In this document: in pieces, positions 46,854-55,420 of the stretch
Numbering within the stretch: the first letter of the stretch is position 1
Layout: each line of letters begins with the position of its first letter
Assembly: GCF_902168435.1 (NCBI RefSeq)
Contig: NZ_LR656177.1
Location: forward strand, 84,803-148,802
From: Bacillus marasmi
GTDB lineage: Bacteria; Bacillota; Bacilli; Bacillales; Cytobacillaceae
DNA length: 64,000 nucleotides
Direction: 5' to 3'
The notes under the pieces: model-generated
What the model saw: the letters and a program-made list of their open reading frames with translations, nothing else
Databases searched by the model: none
Told to the model about the DNA's origin: nothing
Made by a program: the position numbers and the translations under genes

Positions 46854-47281
46854 AGTTCAACAAATCCTTCCACTGAACTTAGAGGCTTATCATCTTCCTC
46901 GCCATCCCCATCGTAAACATTTACGGTGGCCCAATATATGTCTAAGCCGGTTTTATCTTTTTCACCGATAATGATTTCTACTTTATAGTTGACTCCGTTA
47001 ATTAAAAAACTATTATATAGTTCATTGCAGTCAACACCGTTTGGTTTTTTATTACACTCTTGGAGATTGTAGGTTTTTTGAGTATCAATTTCTTTGTGTA
47101 CTCCATGTTTAACCCGCTCCAACACCCCCTGGGCTACATTTAGTGCTACAAGTTTTTCCTTACTGGTTGTTGTGGTCTTTTGTGAGAAAACGAACATTTG
47201 GAAAAAGATTGTTGCCAAAATCGCCAGAATCGTAATTGAAGCGAGTACCTCAACTAATGTAAATCCTCGTTCATTTCGCAT
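46850..47281 (-). CDS. PilV-like pseudopilin
   Basis: The 143-aa product starts MRNERGFTLVEVLASITILA, a classical prepilin signal cleaved at Gly-Phe with Glu5. Two cysteines lie in LQECNKKPNGVDC. It is the first gene of the pseudopilin operon. No assembly ATPase, platform protein or prepilin peptidase gene is in the window, so the operon must use machinery from elsewhere, perhaps the competence system. Confidence 0.78.
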   Translation of the reverse strand: MRNERGFTLVEVLASITILAILATIFFQMFVFSQKTTTTSKEKLVALNVAQGVLERVKHGVHKEIDTQKTYNLQECNKKPNGVDCNELYNSFLINGVNYKVEIIIGEKDKTGLDIYWATVNVYDGDGEEDDKPLSSVEGFVEL

Positions 47282-47524
47282 TTTTTATCACTCTTAGTTA
47301 TTTGACTTGGAAAACGTAAAAAAAAGCAGAATACTTGATTACTGCTGTCGACTTGTGTAGTAATTTGGTGAAAAACAGTGACCTGTATCACACTTCCTAT
47401 ATCTGTATAATAACACTTAATTAACGAAATAGTACATATATTAGAAAAATTTTTTAAAAATTAATTCCTTTTCCAAAATAAGGTTTTTGAATGAAAAAAA
47501 CTTGTGAAATAATTAAAAAACCCA
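47282..47524. other. AT-rich divergent intergenic region
   Basis: Between the pseudopilin operon and the MerR-type gene the sequence is very AT-rich with several A5-T6 tracts (near 47450-47465). No credible promoter for the pilin operon could be assigned; no gene is seen. Confidence 0.4.
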
Positions 47525-47555
47525 TTGACCTTAACGTTGCGTAAAGGTGTAAATT
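47525..47555 (+). promoter_or_regulatory. MerR-type promoter with operator in a 19-bp spacer
   Basis: TTGACC (47525-47530) is 19 bases from TAAATT (47550-47555). The long spacer contains the dyad CCTTAACG-TTG-CGTAAAGG, a typical MerR/TipA/Mta operator. The adjacent gene's product is a MerR-family protein, so autoregulation is expected. Confidence 0.75.
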
Positions 47556-47579
47556 TATTGATGTAAGGGAGGTAATCGC

Positions 47580-48347
47580 ATGGAGTACACAATTCAAAAG
47601 CTGGCCAGTCTGGCTGGGGTTAGCACGAGAACCTTGAGGTATTACGATGAAATCGGGATTCTTAAGCCGGCAAGGATCAATTCATCAGGATACCGGATTT
47701 ACGGTCAAAACGAGGTAAACCTCCTCCAACAGATTTTATTTTACCGAGAGCTTGGAGTAGGGTTGGAGAACATTAAGGAAATAGTGACCTCACCTACGTT
47801 TGACGGTGCTAAAGCCTTAAGAGAACATCGCGAAAAGCTCCTTGAAAAAAGACAGCAATTGGATGTGTTAATTGCTAATGTCGAACAAACGATTGCAGTA
47901 ACAGAAGGGAGAATAACCATGAGTGATAAACAGAAATTCGAAGGTTTTAAGAAGAAGATGATAGATGAAAACGAACAAAAATACGGTAAAGAGATCCGCG
48001 AGAAATATGGTGAGGAAACCGTTAAGAAATCGAACGAAAAGTTCATGAATATGTCTAAGGAAGAACACGACGAAGCAACTGCGACGCAAGAAGAGTTATT
48101 TGAAACGCTGAAAGAGGGGTTTGCGACTGGTGATCCTGCTGGAGAATTAGCACAAAAAGCTGCAGCGCTTCACAAAAAATGGCTGATGCATTATTGGCCT
48201 GATTACAACAAGGAAGCCCACGCAGGACTTGCGCAAATGTATGTAGATGACGAACGCTTCACTGCCTACTATGATAAAATTCAACCGGGTATTACCGTAT
48301 TCCTAAGAGACGCGATTCACATTTTCACAGGAATGACGCAAGAGTAA
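47580..48347 (+). CDS. MerR family regulator with TipAS effector domain
   Basis: The N-terminal winged-helix (MEYTIQKLASLAGVSTRTLRYYDEIG and PARINSSGYRIY) and dimerisation coiled coil are followed by a TipAS-type C-terminal domain (about 110-255, NEKFMNMSKEEHDE, KKWLMHYWPDY, YVDDERFTAYYD) that in relatives binds peptide antibiotics. The 255-aa length matches Mta/TipAL. Only its own promoter carries an evident operator here; targets elsewhere are possible. Confidence 0.9.
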   Translation: MEYTIQKLASLAGVSTRTLRYYDEIGILKPARINSSGYRIYGQNEVNLLQQILFYRELGVGLENIKEIVTSPTFDGAKALREHREKLLEKRQQLDVLIANVEQTIAVTEGRITMSDKQKFEGFKKKMIDENEQKYGKEIREKYGEETVKKSNEKFMNMSKEEHDEATATQEELFETLKEGFATGDPAGELAQKAAALHKKWLMHYWPDYNKEAHAGLAQMYVDDERFTAYYDKIQPGITVFLRDAIHIFTGMTQE

Positions 48348-48423
48348 TATTGATATAACAACTAGTATTATACAGATAACAAATAAATACTAATTTTGAA
48401 GAGAATACCAGATATTATGGGAG

Positions 48424-48902
48424 GGCACGAAACGTTATGAGGCGTTTAAGTGCCCTTTTTAAATTATTACCGCAAAAAGAGGTCACTTAGAGGATGTAAG
48501 TGTCCTCATTTTCTTGCTTCTAAGAAATTAGGTAACTTAAAGGCTGTATAAGAGCCCTCATTTTATTGCTTCCACAAAATTAGGTCACTTAAAGGGTGTA
48601 TAAGTGTCCTCATTTTATTACTTCCGCAAAATTAGGTCACTTAGAGAATGTAAGTGCCCTCATTTTCTAGCATCTAAAAAATTAGGTCACTTACAGGGTG
48701 TATGTACCCTCATTTTCTTGCATCTAAAAAATTAGGTAACTTAAAGGCGGTATAAGAGCTCTCTTTTTATTGCTTCCGCAAAATTAGGTAACTTAAAGGC
48801 TGTATAAGTGTCCTCATTTAATCCACTTCATCAAAAATAGGCCACTTATAAGGTGTTTAACTACCCGCATTTTTATTTTTCAAAAAAATAAAGGCACTTA
48901 AA
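48424..48902. repeat. Tandem array of palindromic ~58-bp units (family of 17345-17760)
   Basis: About eight or nine units of the pattern AAATTAGGTCACTTAAAGG ... TATAAGTGTCCTCATTTT are seen. AGGTCACTTA and TAAGTG(T/C)CCT are imperfect inverted arms, each followed by a T-run. The motif is clearly the same family as the array 31 kb to the left. It fills the gap between the MerR-type gene and the nitrilase gene; no gene is present. Confidence 0.85.
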
Positions 48903-49007
48903 AGCAAACGAGTTCCCGCGTCCTACCACAAATCCAAATGACAGATTTTTCAGTCATCAAACAAAATGGTATACTAGACCCATAAAACGTACATAAGGAT
49001 GGATTTT

Positions 49008-49841
49008 ATGGTAGAAAAATTAACAGTGTCCCTCGTTCAAATGAAGGTGACCAATAATGTTGAGGAAAATGTCGCTACAGCAATTGGATTAATTAGACAA
49101 GCTGCTAACAGTAATTCGGATGTTGTCATTCTTCCTGAAAATTTCCACATGATGGGCCGCCGCGTCGAATTCAATGAAAGTGCGGAAGCGCTCGATGGTC
49201 CAACGTTAACCACATTAAGAAAACTCGCAAAAGAGCTTGGTTTATACATAGTCGCTGGCACGATGTATCTTCGCATGCCTGGTGAAGAGAAGCTCCGAAA
49301 TACTTGCTGTGTCATCAACCCAGATGGTGAAATACAAGATACATATACGAAAATTCACAGTTTCAACGCGCAAATCGGTGATCGAAATATTGATAGTAGT
49401 AAAGTGGAGGAAGCGGGGAGCGATATCGTTGTTACCTCGATTAAGGGAGTGCCGGTGGGATTAAGTGTTTGCTTTGATATTCGATTCCCGGAAATGTTCC
49501 GCATTCTCGCGTTGAAAGGTGCAAAGGTTATTTTGACTCCGGCAATTTTCATGCTTCATACGGGTAAGGACCATTGGGAAGTGCTTTTAAAAGCCCGAGC
49601 AATTGAAAATCAAGTTTATATGGTTGCCCCGGCAAGCTACGGAAAAGTCCCGCCGCACAACGAATGGAGCTATGGAAGAAGTATGGTTGTTGATCCATGG
49701 GGTGTCGTCATTGCTCAAGCTTCCGACCAAACTTGCGTCATTACAACTGAACTGGATTTGAATTGGCTCGATAATGTTCGCAAAAGGGTACCAACTTTAA
49801 CTCAACGCCGTCCTGACGCATATGTCTGGCCAGAAAATTAA
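49008..49841 (+). CDS. Nitrilase superfamily carbon-nitrogen hydrolase (Nit2/omega-amidase-like)
   Basis: The catalytic triad of the superfamily is visible: Glu44 (LPENFHM), Lys115 (TYTKIHSF) and Cys155 (SVCFDIRFPE). The 277-aa product uses ATG 49008, with AAGGATGG correctly spaced, rather than 49001-overlapping ATG 48999. NEWSYGRSMVVDPWG is typical of Nit1/Nit2-type amidases that hydrolyse deaminated glutathione or alpha-keto acid amides. A TATACT -10 box is at 48970-48975. Substrate uncertain. Confidence 0.88.
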   Translation: MVEKLTVSLVQMKVTNNVEENVATAIGLIRQAANSNSDVVILPENFHMMGRRVEFNESAEALDGPTLTTLRKLAKELGLYIVAGTMYLRMPGEEKLRNTCCVINPDGEIQDTYTKIHSFNAQIGDRNIDSSKVEEAGSDIVVTSIKGVPVGLSVCFDIRFPEMFRILALKGAKVILTPAIFMLHTGKDHWEVLLKARAIENQVYMVAPASYGKVPPHNEWSYGRSMVVDPWGVVIAQASDQTCVITTELDLNWLDNVRKRVPTLTQRRPDAYVWPEN

Positions 49842-49857
49842 CTAACACTTATCCTAA

Positions 49858-49888
49858 AACATCACTCCGATCGGGGTGGTGTTTTTTG
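49858..49888 (+). terminator. Terminator of the nitrilase gene
   Basis: ACATCACTCC and GGGGTGGTGT form a stem around GATC, followed by TTTTTT. Confidence 0.85.
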
Positions 49889-50042
49889 TTCATGTATTTA
49901 ATGAGCTGTTCTCCTCCATAAAAAATACCATAAAAAATGACAAATTATCGAACAACTGGAAATGTTCTGGCAACGAACAGTAATAACGGTAAAATAATAA
50001 TGAGATATTGATTTTTCGTAATGAAGGTGAGGAGCGGGCAAC

Positions 50043-52205
50043 GTGAATGGATTCAGTAAACGAGAGTTAAAAGAAATACTTGGTGGAGATTATTTCAATG
50101 ATTTTGTTGATGAATTAGTTATTAATAATTTTGAAATCGATCCAATTCACCTTCAAGATACAAATAAACAAAGTAATGGATTTATATCCATTTCGACTGC
50201 TAGATGGAATCAAGCGAATAACAAAGAAACTAAATGGATCAGCGGGAATGAAAAAATCGTTAAATGTCCAGATAGATGTGAATTAATTATTACTGAAGAA
50301 CCAATCGAAGCCTTGAAAGATGTAGTCATGCAGCTAATTGTTGAGGACAGCTTTGCTGTGATAAAAAAATTAGCAACAGCAGCTCGTCATAAAATGAGGG
50401 GCACGGTTATTGGTATTACAGGCTCTGTCGGAAAAAGCTCAACACGTCTTATGCTTGAACATATCCTTAGTGGAAGCACGATTGTGGCAACACGAGGTAA
50501 TCATAATACGCAAGTTGGCGTCCCGTTATACGGTGCGAAATTAAGCAGTAATCCTGATTATGGGATTGTGGAGATTTCATTAAATGCATTAAATAATCGA
50601 GGCAATCAAGCGAAGGTCATCCAACCGGATGTCGCAATCATCACTTCAATTGGAGAAGCCCATCTATCAACATTACATTCCAAAGAGAATATTGCTAAAT
50701 TCAAAGCGAGGATTTTCGAAGGCTTAAAACAGGACGGTTTGGCGATTATTAATCATGATATTGAGGAATTTGATATTTTGTATAAAAAGGCACTGGAAAA
50801 AACGGATAATATCAAGACCTATAGTTTAAATAACCCTCTAGCCGATCTTTATTTAAAGAAAGTTAGCCAGGAAAAATACTCAACCAATATAAAATTTGGT
50901 TATAAAGGGAAAGACTACAACTTTGACTTAGAGATGCCAAGTAATGGAATGATTCAAAATGCCTTATGCGCGTTTCTGTGTATCGCCGAGATGGGTATCG
51001 AATTGGGGCCGCAGCTTCCAACGATGCGGGATTTCAAATCCTTCGATCGCGTAATGGAACTTAAACAGTTGAAAACAAATGATGGAAGAACTATCGATGT
51101 GCTCGATGATACTCACAATGCTGCGATTCCATCGATGATTAATGCCATCGAAACCTTCAAGGCGAAGGCATCGTTTTACGAAGGAAAGAAAATATTAGTG
51201 CTTGGACAGGTCCAAGATTTAGGGGAACAAAGTCAGGCGCTTCATGATGCGCTTCTGCCAAAAATATTAGCTACGGGAGCTGATTATGTATTTGGGCATG
51301 GACATTACATGCGAAATGTCATTAAGCAGCTGCCGGCTGAAATGGTCGGAGGATGGTTCGATAACGCAAAGGATTTATCGAAACGGATTCCGTTGTATTG
51401 TTCAGATAAATCGCTAGTATTACTCAAAGGGTCCGTCTCCGGTAGTGATTTTCGCAAGACAAGCTATTATTTACCGGGGCAAATTTCGATTTCAAAACAA
51501 AAGCTTAAAAGTTATGAGCCGTCATCCATAGCCCAAGTACTCCAACCGCTTTGGGGAGGACTTGTCTATGATTTAAAAAGAAAAGAAGTTATCCTTAAAA
51601 ATGGAAATCCGAGTACGGCAGCAATCGAGGGATTAGCACCTATCGTACTGTTGAATCTATTATTCAAAAAACAGATTCCATCTGACAAAATAATAGAATT
51701 ACAAAAATGGCCAACAAACCGAGGAGTTAGCATCAAGGGGAAATCCTTCAAAACCGGAATGAGGTTTACCACGAAGGAATTAATCGACGAACTGATTGAG
51801 ACTCAGCATCCAAGTGCAACTTTTGAGCTTTCACATCGTTATTTTGGTAGTAGGAATGCTGCACTTAATCAAGTTACTGAGTTTGCGCGTACAATTGGCC
51901 TTTCAGCTTCAGCCACCTATAATTTAACAGGGAGATACCGGGTGAAGGAACAGCAATCCTACACTTTAGAAGACCTTGTAAAAATCGGTACCTCCTTTTA
52001 CGAGGATGATAGATTGCTTCGGCAATTTCCAGTTCGCGAAATGGGTGGAGTGAAGCTTCGCACCCTTATGTTTGGACATGAAAAGAAGAGCGCCATCTGC
52101 TTTTATCATGATGTTCTCATTTGTGTTAGCGGTCTTTCTTCTCCTCAGCAGCTGAATGAATTATTAAAAGCATATCAACTCAAAAATCTATTAAGTCACG
52201 CATAA
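50043..52205 (+). CDS. MurF-like ligase fused to a degenerate D-Ala-D-Ala carboxypeptidase-like domain
   Basis: The first ~470 residues look like a Mur ligase: P-loop GITGSVGKSS at about 124-133, NHNTQVGVP, the DDTHNA segment, and the C-terminal ligase motif LGQVQDLGE. From about residue 500 the sequence resembles a peptidase S11 fold (LVYDLKRKEVIL, KTGMRFTTKELIDELI, FELSHRYFGSRNAALNQVTEFARTIGL). The S11 active-site motifs seem lost (STAAIEG for SxxK, SAT for SxN). The start is GTG. It may build or bind cell-wall peptides; the substrate is unknown. MurF itself is normally ~450 aa. Confidence 0.65.
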   Translation: MNGFSKRELKEILGGDYFNDFVDELVINNFEIDPIHLQDTNKQSNGFISISTARWNQANNKETKWISGNEKIVKCPDRCELIITEEPIEALKDVVMQLIVEDSFAVIKKLATAARHKMRGTVIGITGSVGKSSTRLMLEHILSGSTIVATRGNHNTQVGVPLYGAKLSSNPDYGIVEISLNALNNRGNQAKVIQPDVAIITSIGEAHLSTLHSKENIAKFKARIFEGLKQDGLAIINHDIEEFDILYKKALEKTDNIKTYSLNNPLADLYLKKVSQEKYSTNIKFGYKGKDYNFDLEMPSNGMIQNALCAFLCIAEMGIELGPQLPTMRDFKSFDRVMELKQLKTNDGRTIDVLDDTHNAAIPSMINAIETFKAKASFYEGKKILVLGQVQDLGEQSQALHDALLPKILATGADYVFGHGHYMRNVIKQLPAEMVGGWFDNAKDLSKRIPLYCSDKSLVLLKGSVSGSDFRKTSYYLPGQISISKQKLKSYEPSSIAQVLQPLWGGLVYDLKRKEVILKNGNPSTAAIEGLAPIVLLNLLFKKQIPSDKIIELQKWPTNRGVSIKGKSFKTGMRFTTKELIDELIETQHPSATFELSHRYFGSRNAALNQVTEFARTIGLSASATYNLTGRYRVKEQQSYTLEDLVKIGTSFYEDDRLLRQFPVREMGGVKLRTLMFGHEKKSAICFYHDVLICVSGLSSPQQLNELLKAYQLKNLLSHA

Positions 52206-52214
52206 TGACTTAAA

Positions 52215-52244
52215 GGAACCGGTCTCGTCCACCGGTTCTTTTTG
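52215..52244 (+). terminator. Terminator of the Mur ligase-like gene
   Basis: GGAACCGGT (52215-52223) and ACCGGTTC (52231-52238) with a T-run follow the gene by about ten bases. Confidence 0.85.
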
Positions 52245-52441
52245 TTGCCTATCTATTTAGAAAAATAGCTATGACAAAGGCACAATTTACATTTTTCTTT
52301 TGCCAAAAGCCCTCAAATCGGCCATTATCTAGTCGAATACCCCGTATGGAAATCTATCATTTTAAGGCTAAGGCCTACACCAATTCTTGTCTTTCGCATT
52401 TACTGAAAGGGAATAATTTAAAAAAGGAAGCGAGGATTAAA

Positions 52442-54214
52442 ATGTCTGATAAACATAAAGAAACAAAATTAACTAAATTCAAAGACTTGAAGTCGACTAA
52501 ATATATTGATACTAAGTATGAGGATACAAAATCAACAAAATACAAAGATGGCAAATCAACAAGTTACAAGAATGATAAGTCAACCAAATATAAAGATGAA
52601 AAAACAACAAGTTACAAGAATGATAATTCAACAAAATACCATGATGATAAAACAACAAGTTACAAGAATGATAAGTCGACGAAATACAAAGAAGACAAAA
52701 CCACAAGTTACAAGAATGATAAATCAACAAAATATAAAGAAGACAAATCAACGAAAAATAAGGACGATAAGTCAACAAAATACAAAGATACAAAATCCGC
52801 TGAAAAGGTAGAAGTAAAATCGGACAAAAAGCGTGACACAAAGGATCAAAAGCGTATCATCATTCGTGGCGCAACGATTGTGACGATGAATCGTAATCGC
52901 GACGTTCTATACAATCAAGATATTCTCGTCGTGGGCAATCGTATTAAAGCAATTGGGGATTGTGACAATGAGCTTGATCGTGCTGATGAAGTCATCAACG
53001 CCAAAGGGCAAATTATCATTCCGGGTCTCGTCCAAACTCATCTACATTTAACTCAAACCTTGCAGCGTAATCTCGTTGCTGACCAGACTTTAGAGCAATG
53101 GCTGAACACGACACTCGCTTTGGAAGCGGCACACGATGCTGACTCAAATTTTTGGTCAAGTATGCTGGGAATCTCGGAACTATTTTTAAACGGGACAACA
53201 ACCATCTACGATATGGAAACAACATTCCATACCAATAGCTGCTTTGAAGCGATGGAGGAAACCGGTATACGCGGCTTTGCTGGGAAAGCGATGATTGACC
53301 AAACAGAACGGGGAGTCAACATTCCAGAAATTATGATTCAGCCCACTGATGTGGCATTCGGCGAGTCGGTTGATTTATTTGAAAAATGGGATGGTCGTAA
53401 AGATGGCCGACTTCGCTACTGCTTCGTCCCACGCTATGCTCCATTTTGTTCTACTAGGCTTTTAAAGCTAACGGGTGATTTTTCAGCAAAATACGGTGCC
53501 CATGTGCATACTCATGCTGCGGAAACGGAAGAGGAAGAACAAGTGGTGATCGAAAATACCGGCATGAGAGAGGTTGAATATTACGATTCGGTTGGCCTCA
53601 TTAATCCAAGAACAGTTTTAGCTCATTGTGTCCATTTAAATGATCGTGAAATAGACATTCTCGCTCGTCGTGGCTGCCACGTCTCGCACTGTCCTTCTGC
53701 TAATCTTTATCTGGCATCTGGAATAGCGCCAATTCCAAAAATGCTAAAACGTGGTGTGAATGTCTCAATTGGACCAGACGGATCAGACAATAACAATCTC
53801 GATAATATTTTAGAAATGCGCCTTGCTGCATTATTGCAAAAGGGTCTTCACCAAAATCCAACAATCCAACCAAGTGCAAAAAAAGCACTAGAGATGGCGA
53901 CGATGGGAGGAGCACGTGCCCTTGGTCTAGAAAACGAAATCGGCAGCATCGAAGTCGGCAAGAAAGCGGACTTAGCAATTCTTGATTTGCGCAAACCGCA
54001 CTCTTGGCCAAATGAAGCGCAAGTGAACTCGGAGGAAAATATTTATACTCGCATTGTCTATTCAGCTAATGCCGCAGATGTCGTTCTCACAATGGTTGAC
54101 GGTAAAGTCGTCATGCGCGATCGCAAACTTTTGACCATCGACAAATATGAGGTACTCCAAGAATCAAACCAAGCCATCAAAAGACTACTAAGAAGAACGG
54201 GATTAGATCGATAA
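52442..54214 (+). CDS. ATZ/TRZ-type amidohydrolase with lysine-rich tandem-repeat N-terminus
   Basis: From ATG 52442 (GCGAGG upstream) the 590-aa protein has two parts. Residues ~9-125 are degenerate 8-aa repeats such as STKYKDDK and TTSYKNDK, arranged as 16-aa pairs, very basic and probably unfolded. Residues ~135-585 form a metal-dependent deaminase/hydrolase: His200 and His202 (THLH), HTHAAETEEE, LAHCVHL and GPDGSDNNN. Relatives deaminate guanine, adenosine-type or triazine compounds. The frame extends upstream to 52271 without a good start. The repeat extension is unusual in this family. Confidence 0.82.
   Translation: MSDKHKETKLTKFKDLKSTKYIDTKYEDTKSTKYKDGKSTSYKNDKSTKYKDEKTTSYKNDNSTKYHDDKTTSYKNDKSTKYKEDKTTSYKNDKSTKYKEDKSTKNKDDKSTKYKDTKSAEKVEVKSDKKRDTKDQKRIIIRGATIVTMNRNRDVLYNQDILVVGNRIKAIGDCDNELDRADEVINAKGQIIIPGLVQTHLHLTQTLQRNLVADQTLEQWLNTTLALEAAHDADSNFWSSMLGISELFLNGTTTIYDMETTFHTNSCFEAMEETGIRGFAGKAMIDQTERGVNIPEIMIQPTDVAFGESVDLFEKWDGRKDGRLRYCFVPRYAPFCSTRLLKLTGDFSAKYGAHVHTHAAETEEEEQVVIENTGMREVEYYDSVGLINPRTVLAHCVHLNDREIDILARRGCHVSHCPSANLYLASGIAPIPKMLKRGVNVSIGPDGSDNNNLDNILEMRLAALLQKGLHQNPTIQPSAKKALEMATMGGARALGLENEIGSIEVGKKADLAILDLRKPHSWPNEAQVNSEENIYTRIVYSANAADVVLTMVDGKVVMRDRKLLTIDKYEVLQESNQAIKRLLRRTGLDR
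52480..52800 (+). repeat. Coding tandem repeats, ~24/48-bp period
   Basis: Within the amidohydrolase gene, the units ACAAGTTACAAGAATGATAA and ACAAAATACAAAGA alternate with few changes over ~320 bases. High identity at the DNA level suggests recent expansion by slippage. Confidence 0.85.
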
Positions 54215-54224
54215 TATTTAAGTG

Positions 54225-54256
54225 CCCTACGTTTAATGGGGCACTTATTATTTTGT
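54225..54256 (+). terminator. Probable terminator of the amidohydrolase gene
   Basis: AAGTGCCC and GGGCACTT form a stem about ten bases after the stop, followed by an imperfect T-rich tail. The arms resemble those of the AGGTCACTTA/TAAGTGCCCT repeat family. Confidence 0.6.
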
Positions 54257-54439
54257 GGAGAATAAAATTGGGATAATTGGGTGAAATCATCTTAAATACT
54301 ATTCATTGAGATGATTTTTGGTGAAAAAATAACGAAAATATCCGGGAAAACTCAAATCTGAGGGGGCAATAAGGTGGAAATCCTGCGAAAATAGTTGAAA
54401 AATCTTCGATGCCCTATTTTTTCTAGAATTATTTGCACA

Positions 54440-54640
54440 CAAAACGGCCTATATGCACATGAAATTGTAGATATGTTACATTTCAAAAAATATATGATAC
54501 AACTTTTTCGATATATGCACGACTTTTGAAATATATGCACAACTTCGCAAGTCCGATCTGAACTTATGCACACCAATTTGCATATTTGCACACAAAATCC
54601 AATATATGCACGGCGGAACCCATATATGCACACTTGCCCC
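54440..54640. repeat. Degenerate array with ATATATGCACA core
   Basis: At least seven copies of ATATATGCAC or close variants (TATGCACA, ATTTGCACAC) occur at ~25-30-base spacing. The minus-strand frame across it (54352-54702) is a by-product of the repetition. The remainder of the ~580-base gap, 54214-54790, contains the two flanking terminators and no gene. Confidence 0.75.
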
Positions 54641-54737
54641 GAGCCTCCAGCCCCGAACCCTGAACCAGAATAATCACGGGAACAAAAAAACTTTATTAAC
54701 AAGTGAACCGAAAATCAATTAGCACCATGAAGCAATA

Positions 54738-54778
54738 AAAGAACCGGCATTGTGAGTTCACAATACCGGTTCTTTGCT
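54738..54778. terminator. Terminator of the 92-aa gene (bidirectional)
   Basis: AAAGAACCGG and CCGGTTCTTT, with inner arms ATTGTGA/TCACAAT, form a long near-perfect stem 15 bases beyond the minus-strand gene. Confidence 0.85.
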
Positions 54779-54790
54779 TTAATCGTAATA

Positions 54791-55069
54791 TTAGTTTTTA
54801 ACTTCTTCCCAATAATACTGAACAGCTTCTTTACGAACAACTTCTGGGCACTCAACTTCATCTTCCCAGTTATCGTAATTATTTTTGCCATCAATGTGCT
54901 GAATATCAACGCTATAGTATTTGTCTTGATATTTAAAAATGACAACAATCATTTCTGAATAGCCAGCGTCATCATTGCCTAGCTCCTGAACAAATTCAAG
55001 TCCATAAGATTCGTGATTTCTTCCTTCTGCAACTGATTCTAGGATAATTTCTTTAGGGAACTTCATCAT
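54791..55069 (-). CDS. Small acidic hypothetical protein
   Basis: A 92-aa (or 91-aa, two adjacent ATG codons) soluble, acidic, Tyr/Trp-containing protein (FPKEIILESVAEGRNHESYG ... WEDEVECPEVVRKEAVQYYW). AAGGAGCG lies correctly spaced on the minus strand and a strong terminator follows, so it is very likely real. I do not recognise the family. Confidence 0.7.
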   Translation of the reverse strand: MMKFPKEIILESVAEGRNHESYGLEFVQELGNDDAGYSEMIVVIFKYQDKYYSVDIQHIDGKNNYDNWEDEVECPEVVRKEAVQYYWEEVKN

Positions 55070-55420
55070 TATCGCTCCTTACGTTTTATAAGCGTATTTT
55101 AATATGCAAATAAATAAAAATAAACAACCTATTGCCTAAAAGTTTGTCGAAATTATGACAATATCTCGATAGTGGAAACTGTGAAACGATATCCATATAT
55201 TAATAAAATAACCATTTAATAGGAATTGCAAACCAGTAATTTCCGCTCTACTGTTTAATCATGTTTTTCGCTGGAATTTGCATAAATTTTCCTAATAAAA
55301 GAATAAAGGTGTTGTATATCACATTTTGATGGGTTAATATATAGTTGATTTTAATTTTTCGCAATAATTTAATAATTTTACATTTCCTTAATAGTGGAGA
55401 TGTATAGTGGGGTTTTTAAT
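55070..55420. other. AT-rich intergenic region before the GGDEF/EAL gene
   Basis: The ~350 bases hold the divergent promoters of the 92-aa gene and the GGDEF/EAL gene; none could be defined with confidence. No gene or structured element is apparent. Confidence 0.4.

Noticed and set aside
52506-52841. Reading frames on both strands over the lysine-rich repeats
   Set aside because: They are out-of-frame translations of the coding repeat of the amidohydrolase gene.
54352-54702. Minus-strand 116-aa reading frame
   Set aside because: It covers the ATATATGCAC array, has Cys/Tyr/Ile-rich repeat composition and no good ribosome binding site.
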